A stretch of 64,000 bases of DNA from positions 51,258,727 to 51,322,726 of the forward strand of contig OU862917.1 in the NCBI GenBank assembly GCA_917880885.1, in the 5' to 3' direction. Position numbers and translations under genes: made by a program. Below the pieces are notes generated by a model. It made no database searches, was not told where the DNA came from, and worked only from the letters and a program-made list of their open reading frames with translations. Positions 31,001 to 40,814 of the stretch are shown piece after piece. Positions within the stretch are counted from its first letter, which is position 1. The number at the start of each line of letters is the position of its first letter. The stretch is from Limnephilus marmoratus. Taxonomy: Eukaryota; Arthropoda; Insecta; Trichoptera; Limnephilidae.

Positions 31001-31358
31001 ATTTTGAAAAAAATTTCATTTTTTGGAAAAAATGGCCTATTTTCGAAGAACTGTATCTTGGAAACCAATGACTGTATATAGCTTTCTTTGGTCTCAAATT
31101 GTAGCAAATTTAGTCTACTTGAAAACTGTGTATACTGATTATACCGGTCAGACCCTTCCTTCACTGAGATATTGAGCAAAAACTGAAAAAAATCCGAAAA
31201 TTTCCTGGTTTTTTGGGTCCACCGCCGCTCGCACAGCACTTTCGAAGTTGTAAAAAATTTTTTTTAATACTGGTTTAGATCCTAACAACATATAAAAAAT
31301 TCAGAATGACCGGACCTTTTGCAAGCACGACCCCCTTTTCATGTTTAACTTGACTGGA
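28063..31358. mobile_element. DNA element with about 570-bp terminal inverted repeats
   Basis: 28063-28632 and 30780-31358 are inverted copies about 570-580 bp long, with scattered substitutions. The outer match includes 'gcttgcaaaaggtccggtca' and 'ccagtcaag', the inner 'aagacgtgagaac' and 'tggttttat'. The interior holds one broken plus-strand gene (28697-30554). No clear target duplication was found, so the outer limits are approximate. Very long TIRs are known in several DNA transposon groups. The cargo here (FEN1-like nuclease plus CXC) does not match the DDE transposases I know. Confidence 0.75.
28697..30554 (+). pseudogene. FEN1/XPG-like nuclease with C-terminal CXC domain (broken)
   Basis: The order seen is: 'DSVLARWTAGMVFMLNICEE' and 'QHVNMRPPRI' (unknown N-terminal region), 'LAPFPMSLVNEQGMRKGTKS', 'ILDGGYLLHKVVW' (29355), 'ISIVFYGYPEDVTK', 'EEDANREIV', 'VIVGEDVDLLILL' (29695), 'FTGCDTTSAPFGQGKAKIT' (29870), 'LAHLPPTEDAAGHHAARCYL', and a CXC block CKCKKGCSGSCSCREAGLHC (30300-30370) before an acidic tail. 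The D-G-G-Y start, VFDG-like, EDVD and GCD...GxK blocks parallel the N, I and helix-hairpin regions of FEN1/XPG nucleases; CXC is a zinc-binding DNA motif. TAG codons at 29213 and 30225 and at least two frameshifts (about 29330-29350, 29510-29570) kill it, and the VFDG Asp is Tyr. Many insect genomes hold similar multi-copy proteins. The nuclease reading is inference. Confidence 0.7.
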
Positions 31359-32059
31359 CTATTAAGCTTGGTTTCGGTATGTCATAATCATATCTATTAG
31401 TGACACGAAGCTCTATCTCGAATATACAGCCGTTTAAGAGATAATGATGAGCAAATCTAGAAATTTAGACATAAAATTAGAAGCACAAGGGCATATCGCC
31501 TGTTATGCCTTTGTGACATTAAACAAAAATCGTGTTACCAGCGTCAAACTGACCTAACACGTGTTATTCATGGAAGAACAAAACGTTAATTGGCTGATTA
31601 TCAAATAGTTTCAATAGGTACCGAAAAGATAATCCACACATGATCGATTTTTCATATAATTTTGATGAAGCATTCAGAATCCTTCTATGAATTGGAAGAA
31701 CTTTACCCTTTTTCTTTCTTTTTTAAAAAGAAAGACAAATATTTCTGGTTTACGAATAAACTGACAATATTTTTAAAGACTCCCACTACCATCACAGTAA
31801 TGGGAAAGTATTGCCTGTGTCGTGATGGAGGACTTCGCCGAGGAATTGAACTTACTACTCATGGATGGGATCCAGAAATCCAGACAAAATGCCAACTCAG
31901 CCACTGACCGGTCAATATAATGCTCCAATACCATTTACAGTGTAAAATATTAAAGATTTGAAGGATTTTTGAACAGTGGGTATTATTCTTCAAATGTAAG
32001 TTATCTTCCCAATAAGCTTTCCATTGATATGCTTTGTGTTATTCTAAATGACTAGCTAA
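31359..32059. other. No feature recognised
   Basis: AT-rich. An 81-codon frame at 31662-31907 has no recognisable domain. Confidence 0.45.
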
Positions 32060-32593
32060 GGAACGGCGGCTACATCGAAGCCAGAGTCAAGTTAGCCTCT
32101 CAGAAACAGGGCGTACTGTACAGGGCCAGCAAATACTGCGGATAATACACAAATTCTAACTATGTACGAATAACCCCACAGTTGAATTTGGAAGCCACCT
32201 TTGGTCTGGAGCCTTAAAATACCTGAAAAAATCTTGACTGTGCAGAAAAGGGTGGTGCATTTGATAGAATCCCCTGTATTTACAAACGGATTGCAATCTG
32301 TAGAGCAGTGTTTTTCAATCTTTTTGAATACGCGACCCCTTTGCAGGTTGAAAAATTCTGGCGACCCCCTTTGGCCATAGATACAGACAAAAAGTAAGTA
32401 CGTTAAATACGTTTATTATTTTCTCTATTTTGGTACCTATATTCATTATTACGGCCTACACTCTGCAAGGAAGCCACGAGAGCTTTTAAAGTAAGGACGA
32501 TGTAAGTTGGTAAGGCTGCGTGCGACTTTGACTTGGACGCTCCAGCTTGCGTGGGCCTGATTTTGCAGCATAGGTGGATTTTAAAACCCTTTC

Positions 32594-33080
32594 TTGGATA
32601 AATCAATAGAACTGACTGATCTCACCACAAATATGAAAGAAAATCTTATAGATTTAGCTGCTGACGGCATGCTTAAAATGGCATTTCATGCTCAAAGTGT
32701 TGACGTGTTTTGGATGAAAAGAAAAGAAGAGTGTCCAGAGCTGGCAAGATCATCTAAAAATATTAGTGCTATTTACCACTTCATACTTATGTGAACTGAC
32801 ATTCTCTTCAATGGTGGACATTCTAACTAAAATTATTAGTGCCCATACTTATGTGAACTGACATTCTCTTCAATGGTGGACATTCTAACTAAAAGTATTA
32901 GTGCCATTTGCCACTTTATACTTATGTGAACTGACATTCTCTTCAATGGTGGACATTCTAACAAAAATTATTAGTGCCATTTGCCACTTCATACTTATGT
33001 GAACTGACATTTTCTTCATTGGTGGACATTCAAACTAAAAAGAGAAACAGACTTAGGACGAATTTTGTTTTCGAAAAATT
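32594..33080 (+). pseudogene. hAT transposase C-terminal fragment (ZBED type)
   Basis: 'LTDLTTNMKENLIDLAADGM', 'FHAQSVDVFWMKRKEECPEL' and finally 'MPFATSYLCELTFSSLVDIQ', 'TKKRNRLRT' form the end of the hAT domain, including the dimerisation motif YLCE.TFS. The last exon-like stretch is expanded into four tandem copies (see next entry), which breaks the frame. The DDE part is not present. Confidence 0.78.
32785..33010 (+). repeat. Tandem amplification of the hAT dimerisation-motif coding segment
   Basis: 'cttatgtgaactgacattct' starts at 32785, 32848, 32921 and 32993 (spacing 63, 73, 72 bp). Each unit codes for the YLCELTFSS.VDI motif. Confidence 0.85.
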
Positions 33081-33092
33081 TGACAAATTCAT

Positions 33093-33320
33093 CAAATATT
33101 TGCAGTTAATTTTCACGTGCTTCACACTTCTCTGGATGTCTCATCACATGTCCAAGATATTGAAGTTTTCGGATTTTTATAGTTTTAATTACTTCCTTTT
33201 CTTTATTCATCCGAACCATAACATCTTCGTTTGTAACCCTGTCCATCCAGCTTATTTTAAGTATTCTTCTATAGATCCACATCTCGTATGCTTCAAGTCG
33301 CCTAATTAGTTCTTCAGTAA
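33093..33320 (-). pseudogene. LINE ORF2 C-terminal fragment
   Basis: 'TEELIRRLEAYEMWIYRRIL', 'SWMDRVTNEDVM' and 'IKIRKLQYLGHVMRHPEK' are the post-RT region of the same LINE type as 37006-37700 and 38699-39814. The fragment begins exactly where the LTR-like block starts. Confidence 0.8.
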
Positions 33321-33530
33321 CATATTGTAGCGCTTGGTAATCGGTCCGACGCACGGATCCGAATACTTTCTCCCTCACGCATAGCGCCGTCTCGCTCGGC
33401 AACTTTCGCCTCGCCACCCGGACGCGAAGACACCCCATTGGCTGAGCTACCCCCTCCCCTCCATCGCCAGCTGGCACTACCCTGCCCTAAGGGGTATATA
33501 ATACAGTGCAGGCCTATATGAAATCAGTCT

Positions 33531-33970
33531 AGCCGGACTCCTGGTTGAACTAAGCTACAGTATCCTAGTGGTCACTACTCAGTTAACAAAACCAATACCA
33601 AGTCGAGAGAGCCCTCTAGGTCCTCCTTGGGAATTGAGTAGCTGGTCTCCTGGTTAAACTAAGCAACAGCATCCTAGTGGTCAGTGCTCGGTTAACTAAA
33701 CCAGTACCAAGTCGAGAGATCCCTCTGGGTCCCCTTGGGAATTAGAGTTGCCGGTCTCCTGGTTAAACTAAGCAACAGCATCCTACTGGTCAGTGCTCGG
33801 TTAACTAAACCAGTACCAAGTCGAGAGAGCCCTCTGGGTCCTCCTTGGGAATTAGAGTAGCCGGTCTCCTGGTTAAACTAAGCCACAGCATCCTAGTGGT
33901 CAGTGCTCGGTTAACTAAACCAGTACCAAGTCGAGAGAGTCCTCTGGGTCCTCCTTGGGAATTCAAGTAA
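33531..33970 (+). repeat. 110-bp tandem repeat, four units
   Basis: Units start at about 33531, 33641, 33751 and 33861, each with 'ggtctcctggttaaactaag' and 'accaagtcgagagagccctc'. They lie just downstream of the TATA box and would be transcribed from it. Confidence 0.88.
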
Positions 33971-33982
33971 CAGCGCCTTAGT

Positions 33983-34235
33983 CAAGGGCGGATTCAGGAT
34001 TTTTTTCTGGAGGGGGTACAAGGGGCGGACGGGCAAAAAAATCAACAATTACTGATAGGATTTTTTCCTGAGGGAGGGTACAAGGGGCGGACGGGTAAAA
34101 AAATCAACAATTACTGTTAGCATTTTTTACTGGGGGGGGGGGGGGGCACAAGGCGCGGAAGAGCAAAACAATCCCTCAAAATATCCCCCAATCATCAAAA
34201 ACAAGTACCCCCCCCCCCTTCTAAATCTACCCTTG
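33983..34235. mobile_element. hAT MITE, 253 bp
   Basis: Termini CAAGGGCGGATTCAG / CTAAATCTACCCTTG. The target duplication is GCCTTAGT (33975-33982) and GCCCTAGT (34236-34243), one mismatch. An internal 'aaggggcggacgggcaaaaa' unit is tandemly repeated. Related to 6852-7076. Confidence 0.82.
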
Positions 34236-34383
34236 GCCCTAGTGGACATTACTTGCCGGGAAACCTTAACCCAACTAAGAGACCGCGGGGGTATGTTGGG
34301 GACCTATGTTGGGGGGTATTACGCTAAGTGTTTAGCGAGGACAATAGTGAACATTGTTTAAACTCTAACAGCCTTACTAAAAA

Positions 34384-35700
34384 AAAACTCAGCACGCCCG
34401 ATAACCCGCGTTGCTGCAGCAACATGAATAAAACAAAAATACACTAGAACATGAAATATTACTAATAAGGTTTGTTCTTAAAATGTATTTTAAATCTGGC
34501 GACAATGTAATTTTTCATAGTGTAAGCACTAAATTGTTTGTTTTCCTTCATAACCGCCAGATGGCGGCACCTGCGCATTCGTCGGTCGGGCTGAAAGCGC
34601 AAAAAAAAATCACTCCTTGGATGTGTGTGTAATATTACAAATATTATTATCAAATGTGATCGTAATTTCTAATAATATGACTAATTCACCATTATATTCG
34701 TATAATTGATATATTTACCGTGTTTTTGTGGTTTTTAATAAGTTTTAGTCAAGTTATAATAAAAATAATCATACTTTGAAAATTGAAATGTCAAAAAGTA
34801 TTTTATATAAAACATGAAAATTTAAATTTACATTTAAAGGATTTTATTTTTTGAGAATTTCATAAAAGTGGTGTTTTTTTTTTAAATATTAATATCTAAT
34901 ACATGTGTTCCTAAACGTATCAAAAAATTAACGTCTTTAGAGATGCAAGAAATCTGTTATAAAAGTCGGTTTAATTTTTTGGTTAGTTTTTTGGCATTAA
35001 AAAAAGTTTGAAATTTTTTATTATTTTTTTTATTTTATGCATGAGGAAACAGTGAGGTCACAGTTTGGTTCCAAATTCATTATATAAAAGGTCTGTATTT
35101 TTAAAATTTTGTTTTTTTGTAAATTTCTGTACACTTTCATCAAATATGTTTTGGTAAAATAAAAATTCCATTTTTTTCGCGTTTGAATCTTAATATATGG
35201 CAGTTTTTTAAAACTAAATCGTATTTCAATTACACAAATCTAAAAGGTAATTTTATCTAGTTTTCATAAATGGTATTTGTTTTTACGACACCTTCAAAAA
35301 TAAGAAATATATAGAACATTCAAAATACTTAAAAATTACATAAAAATACATTAAAAATTTCAAATTTCGTTCAGACATCATTACTAAAACAGAGATAAAC
35401 TACCCTCTCAGACTCTGTAATCCAAGTGTATTTTTTTCCATGAACAATTTTTTAATTAGTAATGTTTTCACATTCGAGGCCGTTTGTCAATTGAATAAAA
35501 TTTTCACTGGGTTTTTTAGTAAGGCTGAATGTAACTTTACTGTGTGTTAAAACGGTTCTGTACTCTGTTTTTACTATAAGCTGTGAACCCTATATAAGAG
35601 AAATAAACTGAACAACGCCTAAAGACTATTTTCTTATATAAATACCCTGCCACAATATCAAATATATCACCACGATTTGAAATATTTTTGAAAAATAAAC
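34384..35700. other. No gene recognised inside the large hAT
   Basis: Very AT-rich; probably decayed hAT interior. No domain seen in any frame. Confidence 0.45.
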
Positions 35701-36140
35701 AAGCCCAGCCTTCTCACTGAAATAGTGTTTTTATTGTAGTTAGAACCTCGCATTTTTTCCTTTTGCCCGCGACCCCCCGAGTAATGCTTCGCGACCCCCC
35801 TGGGGGTCGCGACCCACAGATTGAAAAACACTGCTTTAGAGCAAAGGTGTCAAGTGGGAATTCTTTCCTTGATATACCGATATTTTGATGGAAGATGCTC
35901 CAAGGAACTATCGTCATCGTTCACTTCGGCACCAGTGCACAGTTGGGAAACACGCCAAAACATGTGTACACAGTTGACCTTAATCACTTGAGAGCGGGTC
36001 GTTTCTACGACTCTTGAGTTCTTGAGTTCCCGACTGTGGAATGATTTGCCGACTTCTGTGTTTCATCCCCAAAGATGACACAGGTCCTGAGGGAAAATAT
36101 TTGCCTCATGTGTGAAGATAACGTAAGAGGGAAATAAAAT

Positions 36141-36185
36141 AGCTCTGCCCTAGAAAATACTGATAGTATTTTCTAGGGCAGAGCT
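36141..36185. repeat. Perfect 20-bp hairpin, 5-nt loop
   Basis: AGCTCTGCCCTAGAAAATAC, loop tgata, then its exact reverse complement. It sits just past the 3' end of the split LINE. Confidence 0.92.
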
Positions 36186-36469
36186 ATCTGATAGTTCATA
36201 GATTTTGTTAAAAGTATGATATTTATGTTATTTCTCTATTCATAAATAGAAATCAAGAGGAGTTTATGTTTGTAAATAATAATAATGGCTAAATATATAG
36301 GTAGGGTATATCTAGGTATATCTCAATAAATAGATATATAGATAGGTATATCTCAATAAATGTATTTAATTGTACCGGGCCTAAGATAATTATTATAAAA
36401 AGTATTTTTTATGCAGTGTGCTGGACTGATAGATGCTATATTTTCTGAGTTTGATAGCATCTAAAATCT

Positions 36470-37005
36470 TCATCTCAAAACTCTGTTTTTGTAGAAAGGC
36501 CCCTGTGATCTAAATCACCCCTTGTTAAAGTATTGCTGAATATTAAGGAACACAAAGGCAATCCGTCAATTTTTATAATTTTATATTTTTAGTTGTCAAT
36601 TTTTTTTTGTGTAAAATATGTAATTTATAAAATGTGACGATTAGTTTATTAAAAAAAAAATTATTACACTTAAGTAAGTAAATGTGTTTAAATTTCGGAA
36701 TTTCAAAGTATCAAAACTGTAGATATGCCCCTGTGATCCTTAACTCTCTTGTCAAGTATTGCTGTATAGTTAGGAACACAAAGGCATATCTCAGTCGTTT
36801 TTCACAAATATATTTTTTTAATCATCACAAATCTTTAATAATTACTTAAAAATATGTCTTTCAAAGAGTTTGATAATATATTCGTTGACAAATATTTTTT
36901 GTTTACTAAAATGCCTTTTATTTTCAGAGTTTCAAAGCATTCAAAACTTTAATTGCGTTTATCTCAAAACTGTGTTTTGGTAGATAGGCCCCTGTGATCC
37001 TAAAC
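36470..37005 (+). repeat. Tandem repeat of about 240-255 bp, about 2.3 units
   Basis: The phrase 'aggcccctgtgatc' with 'tcaaaactgt' before it recurs at about 36475, 36713 and 36962. Between are 'ttgctg..ta..aaggaacacaaaggc' segments. Units are diverged. No coding content. Confidence 0.7.
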
Positions 37006-37700
37006 CCCCGAAACATAAGATACGTAGATGATACTGTATTACTAGCTGACTGTATCGATGACCTCCAAGACCTATTAAATCTTGATAATAATGCTGGTGA
37101 GCAACTGGGCCTAACAATCAACATCAATAAAACTAAATGGATGATATTTGGGCGACTAGATCACTTTGAATCAGTGATACAGTTAAATGGTTGTAATGTC
37201 GAAAAGGAGAAAAAATTAGATACCTCGGCAGTATTCTCACGGAGACTCTTGACCCAGATGTAGAGGTTAGGTGCAGAATTGAAGCAGCAAGGGCTACGTT
37301 CATTAAAATGAAATCCCTCTTCTGCAATGACAATATCAGCTTAAAACTATGGCAGAGAATGCTAAAATGTTATGTGTGGTCGGTCTTGCTGTATGGATGT
37401 GAAACTGGACCTTGAAAGTAAATACCATGAACAGGTTAGAGGCTTTTGAAATGTGGCTTCACCGGAGAATGCTCAAGGTTCCACGGACCGACATGATCAC
37501 CAACACAGAAATTCTCAGGCAGGCTAGAGCAGATAGAGAACTGCTATCATTAATAAAAATCAGGAAAATTTCATATCTGGGTCATGTACTTCGAGGGGAG
37601 AAGTATCACTTGCTCCATTTAATATTGAAAGGCAAGATAGAGGGTCACCGAGGGCCTGGTATATTTGGAGATGTCAGACTAATCAACTGGACGATCGATG
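37006..37700 (+). pseudogene. LINE RT palm/thumb and C-terminus, broken
   Basis: 'IRYVDDTVLLAD' carries motif C with YVDD. It is followed by 'LGLTININKTKWMIFG', then through frameshifts 'MNRLEAFEMWLHRRMLKV', 'TDMITNTEILRQARADRELL' and 'IKIRKISYLGHVLRGEKY'. The 5' half, including motifs A and B, is missing, replaced by the tandem repeat to its left. I do not assign the clade; the sequence resembles RTE/L1-like insect elements. Confidence 0.82.
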
Positions 37701-38637
37701 CATGAATGTCTACTTCCATAATAATATACCTGTGTTAGTCGTCTAAATACCTGCCTCAAACTGTAAAAACCACGGATATAACACAGCAAGCATTATACTT
37801 TTCATGTCGGACCAACAACTCAGCATTCAGTAGTTTCTTCCATTGTATTTTTATTATTATTATCAACCTACGTGTCGCTTTTCAACAGAGAAAAGTGCGC
37901 GAAAGCGTTCTTGACAACAACTGACACATCGGAAGAGTTCGGCTGCCCTCGGCGCACTTCGGCAAAGCTCGGAAAACCTCAGACAGCTTATCGGGCCGAT
38001 AAGCTGTCAGCTGGCACGCGCGATCAGCTGTGAGCCCCGTACGACGTACAGAGTCGCACACACGCGCAGTTATGACATACACGACTGTATTGTACTGAAT
38101 GTATAATTCTTTAGTGTCCGACCGAAACAGGACTTTCCACCGAAACCGAATCTTCGGCGTCTGTCTTCTTTAGACTTGTTAAAAATCGATTGTTTACTGT
38201 TATTTGGCTTATTTTTACACTTATTCAGACAGTTAACACGTGTTAAATTAAATAAATAAAAAAACGATGTTTGAAGTATGTGAAAAAACAATATTTATTT
38301 TAAAATTACTTCTATAAAACAAACAAAATTTATTAAAAAAAAAACCAAACATGTTAACTACTTCTTCACCTAGTCCTAAAACTTTTCTGTCTACGAGCAA
38401 CCAGGCGGGTTTCATAATTTCGATATTTGAAAATGACGGATCAATTTCAGGCAAGTATTAGGAGCTTTCTTTGGCACACGGACACGCCAACAACATACTG
38501 CTATCAATATTTACCTTTTCAGTGTAAAGAATGTAACCATTTGTAAATTCATTTTATGTCATTGAGAATACGAACGAAACTAAGGAAAAACAGTAGCAAA
38601 TAATCAGAATTTCATTGATGGATCCACTGTAGGTACT
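37701..38637. other. No gene recognised
   Basis: A GC-richer patch at 37870-38080 contains 'cagcttatcgggccgataagctg', a palindrome, and several 'cttcggc' words. The rest is AT-rich. It may be a degraded MITE. Confidence 0.35.
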
Positions 38638-38714
38638 GCTGATTATGTCATCAGCAGTAGTAATTGGTTTTTGGTAGGTACTGCTGATGACATAATCAGC
38701 ACCTACCAAAAACC
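38638..38714. repeat. Compound inverted repeat at a LINE 5' end
   Basis: 'GGTTTTTGGTAGGT' (38666) pairs with 38701-38714, and an inner GCTGAT/ATCAGC continues the stem. A 21-nt block at 38638-38658 also pairs with 38681-38701. The right arm's last bases are the first coding bases of the LINE that follows, so a piece of LINE sequence has been copied back inverted. Confidence 0.85.
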
Positions 38715-39814
38715 AAAACACATTCATCGCATTCATAGACCTGGAGAAGGCTTTCGACAAAGTTGAATGGAAAAGACTCTTCAAGATTCTGAAGAGAATT
38801 GACATCAAATATAGAGAGAGACGAATAATCCAGGCGCTATACAAGAATGAGGCCGCTATAATTAGATGTGACAATGATGCAAAAGAAGCCAGTATAAGAC
38901 AAGGGGTGAGACAGGGATGCTCTCTGTCACCTGTTCTTTTTAACGCTTATATACAAAGTGCGATTGATGACTTGAGAGAGAGAATGAGTCACAGAAAAGG
39001 TGTAAAGATACACGGGCAAAAGGTGGATAGGATAAGGTTTGCTGACGATATTGCTATGGTTGCTGAAAGCGAAGAAGAACTGCAAGAGGCCTTAACAATC
39101 ATGCAAAGCATTCTTCAAAACAATTACAACATGAAGATAAATAAAGACAAAACAAAGCTGCTTACTGTAGGCCGAACGCAACATCAGATGAGAGTAGAGA
39201 TGTCAAGAGTTCCACTAAAGAACACCAAGGAGTTTGTCTACCTCGTGAGCAAAATAACATGGGACGGTCGGTCTAAGAGCGAGGTCGACAGCCGTATACA
39301 CCAGGCTAGGCTTGCATTCAATAAAAGGTCGAAAATAATAGAATCGAATAATATAGACCTAAAACTGAGAATACTCCTCATCAAGACCTATGTATGGAGT
39401 ATCTTGATGTACGGCTGCGAAACATGGTGCTTATCCGAAAGAGATAAACGGAGACTAGAGGCTTTTGAGATGTGGTCCTATAGAAGACTATTAGGAATTT
39501 CCTGGAGAGACCACATCACAAATGAGGAGGTTCTCCAAAGAATCGAAGGAGGAAGGCACCTGCTCAGGACCTTGTCCGAAAGGCGCTCAAGATGGATCGG
39601 CCATGTAATAAGACAAGAAGGCCTCTTGCATGCCATAATGGAGGGTATGACCGAGGGGACAAACGCTAGGGGACGCCCACGCCGAGAGTACCTGGAGGAC
39701 CTGCTGGTGGACGTGCGCTGCTCATCATATGCAGATTTCAAAAGAGCCGCACAAGACAGGGAAGAGTGGAAGAAACGTATAGATGAAATTGCTGCAAACC
39801 AATCCCACGATTGA
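38699..39814 (+). CDS. LINE reverse transcriptase and C-terminal region, open frame, 5'-truncated
   Basis: One uninterrupted frame of about 370 codons, without its own start codon, opens with 'NTFIAFIDLEKAFDKV' (motif A with catalytic Asp) and runs through 'GVRQGCSLSPVLFNAYIQ' (motif B), 'IRFADDIAMVAES' (motif C, both Asp kept), 'NMKINKDKTKLL', thumb 'LIKTYVWSILMYGCETWCL' and C-terminal 'RRLEAFEMWSYRRLLGISW', 'RWIGHVIRQEGLLHAIMEGM', to a stop at 39812. The function would be target-primed reverse transcription, but endonuclease and fingers are missing, so this copy cannot move. The clean frame implies a recent insertion. An internal GTG at 38906 is not a start. Clade not assigned (RTE/L1-like). 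Confidence 0.88.
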   Translation, partial: APTKNQNTFIAFIDLEKAFDKVEWKRLFKILKRIDIKYRERRIIQALYKNEAAIIRCDNDAKEASIRQGVRQGCSLSPVLFNAYIQSAIDDLRERMSHRKGVKIHGQKVDRIRFADDIAMVAESEEELQEALTIMQSILQNNYNMKINKDKTKLLTVGRTQHQMRVEMSRVPLKNTKEFVYLVSKITWDGRSKSEVDSRIHQARLAFNKRSKIIESNNIDLKLRILLIKTYVWSILMYGCETWCLSERDKRRLEAFEMWSYRRLLGISWRDHITNEEVLQRIEGGRHLLRTLSERRSRWIGHVIRQEGLLHAIMEGMTEGTNARGRPRREYLEDLLVDVRCSSYADFKRAAQDREEWKKRIDEIAANQSHD

Positions 39815-40130
39815 AACCAGAGAGAGAGAGAACCTACAGTGGACTCTTCAGTCAACAGTTTTATTTGAACGATTCAATTTTTTTTATTTGAAAAAGTATT
39901 TGTGTACGCTTACGGATTATTAAAAGACCATTCCGCCATTTCCATTTTTGAATTAGATGACTTATGTGAACGAATAAAAAATAAGTGTCACAACACGGCT
40001 ACCGGATTTATTATTTTTGTTAATTGCTTGCGGTTAATGCGATAATTGCATTGCGATATCACAATTGTGACTCCTGACCCTTCAGACTATCGCATCCGGT
40101 CTGTTATCGGAAACGATGATTGATTTATTT
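39815..40130. other. No feature recognised
   Basis: Short (GA) run just after the LINE stop, then AT-rich DNA. Confidence 0.45.
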
Positions 40131-40540
40131 TTATTTTTTTTATATGAATACCGCACAAGAATCCCAACTGCTCCCGTCCGAAGCCAGTGAGACTATGGCA
40201 TCCCCAATTGGGGTATGTTTTGAGGCTGAAGGTAGTGGAGAGGGAAAGGAGATAGGGAAGAGGAAGGTCGGGAAGTACCTGGCTATTCAGATCTGGTCAC
40301 CAAACACGGCTAATGCCATTTCAAGCAACGTTTCAATTCTGAATGGTGGTCTTACACCAGGGCGATACTGATTGTATCTTCCACTCTGGAAAGTGCCGCA
40401 AATATACTATATTATTATTTTAAATTAATAAATTGTGAAATAAAACAAATTAATCAAATAAAATTTATTTGCCACGCCGGGATTCGATCCCGCGACCTTC
40501 GGTGTTCGAGTCAAGAGCCTTACCGCTGGACTACGCTGGC
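40131..40540 (-). mobile_element. tRNA-derived SINE, family S1
   Basis: On the minus strand the head is tRNA-like (40471-40540): 'GCCAGCGTAGTCCAGCGGTA' (A box), then 'GGGATCGAATCCCGG' (B box). The body includes 'taagaccaccattcagaatt' and 'gccgtgtttggtgaccaga', and the tail is A/T-rich near 40131. Copies also lie at 44148, 56297, 58700 and 61268, giving a consensus of about 430 bp. RNA polymerase III promoter boxes are present; no protein is encoded. Confidence 0.85.
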
Positions 40541-40676
40541 CAGAATTTGCTTCAAACTTAGCAAACTTATTTTGTGGCATCTTTTTAATTCAAAATTATT
40601 AACAGATTAGGTACTTAGTTTTAATGCTCACTTCACTTGGGTTTTACTTAAACCGAATTACAACAATAGACTTCTT

Positions 40677-40805
40677 TTTTTTACACGATTCCCACACAGG
40701 AGGCCCTGAGAAAAATATTTTCCCTCGGGCCCTATGTCATCTTTGGGGATGCTGCTTAGAGACAATTTTTAAGGAAAAAAACGAGTGGGGACGGAAAATG
40801 TTTGA
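40677..40805 (-). repeat. LINE family C 3' end, short copy
   Basis: Minus strand: 'agatgacatagggcccgagg', the 'cagggcctcctgtgtggg' hairpin arm and an A run. Same terminus as 61710-61795. Confidence 0.75.
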
Positions 40806-40814
40806 GGGATATGG

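Larger units (their letters stand above)
33321..34380 (+). mobile_element. Probable solo LTR or LTR-like block
   Basis: The piece opens with 'tgtagcgcttggtaatcgg', holds a TATA box (GGTATATAATAC at about 33491) and an insect initiator-like ATCAGTCT at about 33521, then a tandem array, and ends near 'ctaagtgtttagcgagg'. No internal gag or pol was seen. The boundaries and the TG..CA termini are not certain. Confidence 0.4.
32306..35833. mobile_element. hAT transposon, 3528 bp, 8-bp TSD with one mismatch
   Basis: Termini CAGTGTTTTTCAATCT and AGATTGAAAAACACTG are inverted repeats, with 'cgcgacccc' subterminal tracts on both sides. The target duplication is CTGTAGAG (32298-32305) and CTTTAGAG (35834-35841). 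The interior has decayed transposase, a LINE piece, an LTR-like block and a MITE, so it has been a landing site for later insertions. Confidence 0.88.
32060..36130 (+). pseudogene. LINE family C ORF2 C-terminus, split by a hAT insertion
   Basis: The left piece 32060-32305 ends 'KRVVHLIESPVFTNGLQSV'. The right piece 35842-36130 continues 'VGILSLIYRYFDGRCSKELS', 'FTSAPVHSWETR' and 'SRLWNDLPTSVF', and closes with the 'gaggg..atttgcctca' 3' hairpin. It matches the cleaner copy at 61384-61795 line for line. The reading resumes across the hAT only after removing 32306-35833 and one TSD copy. Several frameshifts mark it as old. Confidence 0.8.

Noticed and set aside
37882..38082. A host gene exon in the GC-richer patch
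   Set aside because: Frame is short, with no splice signals or domain; more likely a degraded MITE.
40120..40371. 83-codon frame 'MASPIGVCFE...'
   Set aside because: It is the SINE S1 body; the same frame recurs in other S1 copies in both orientations.
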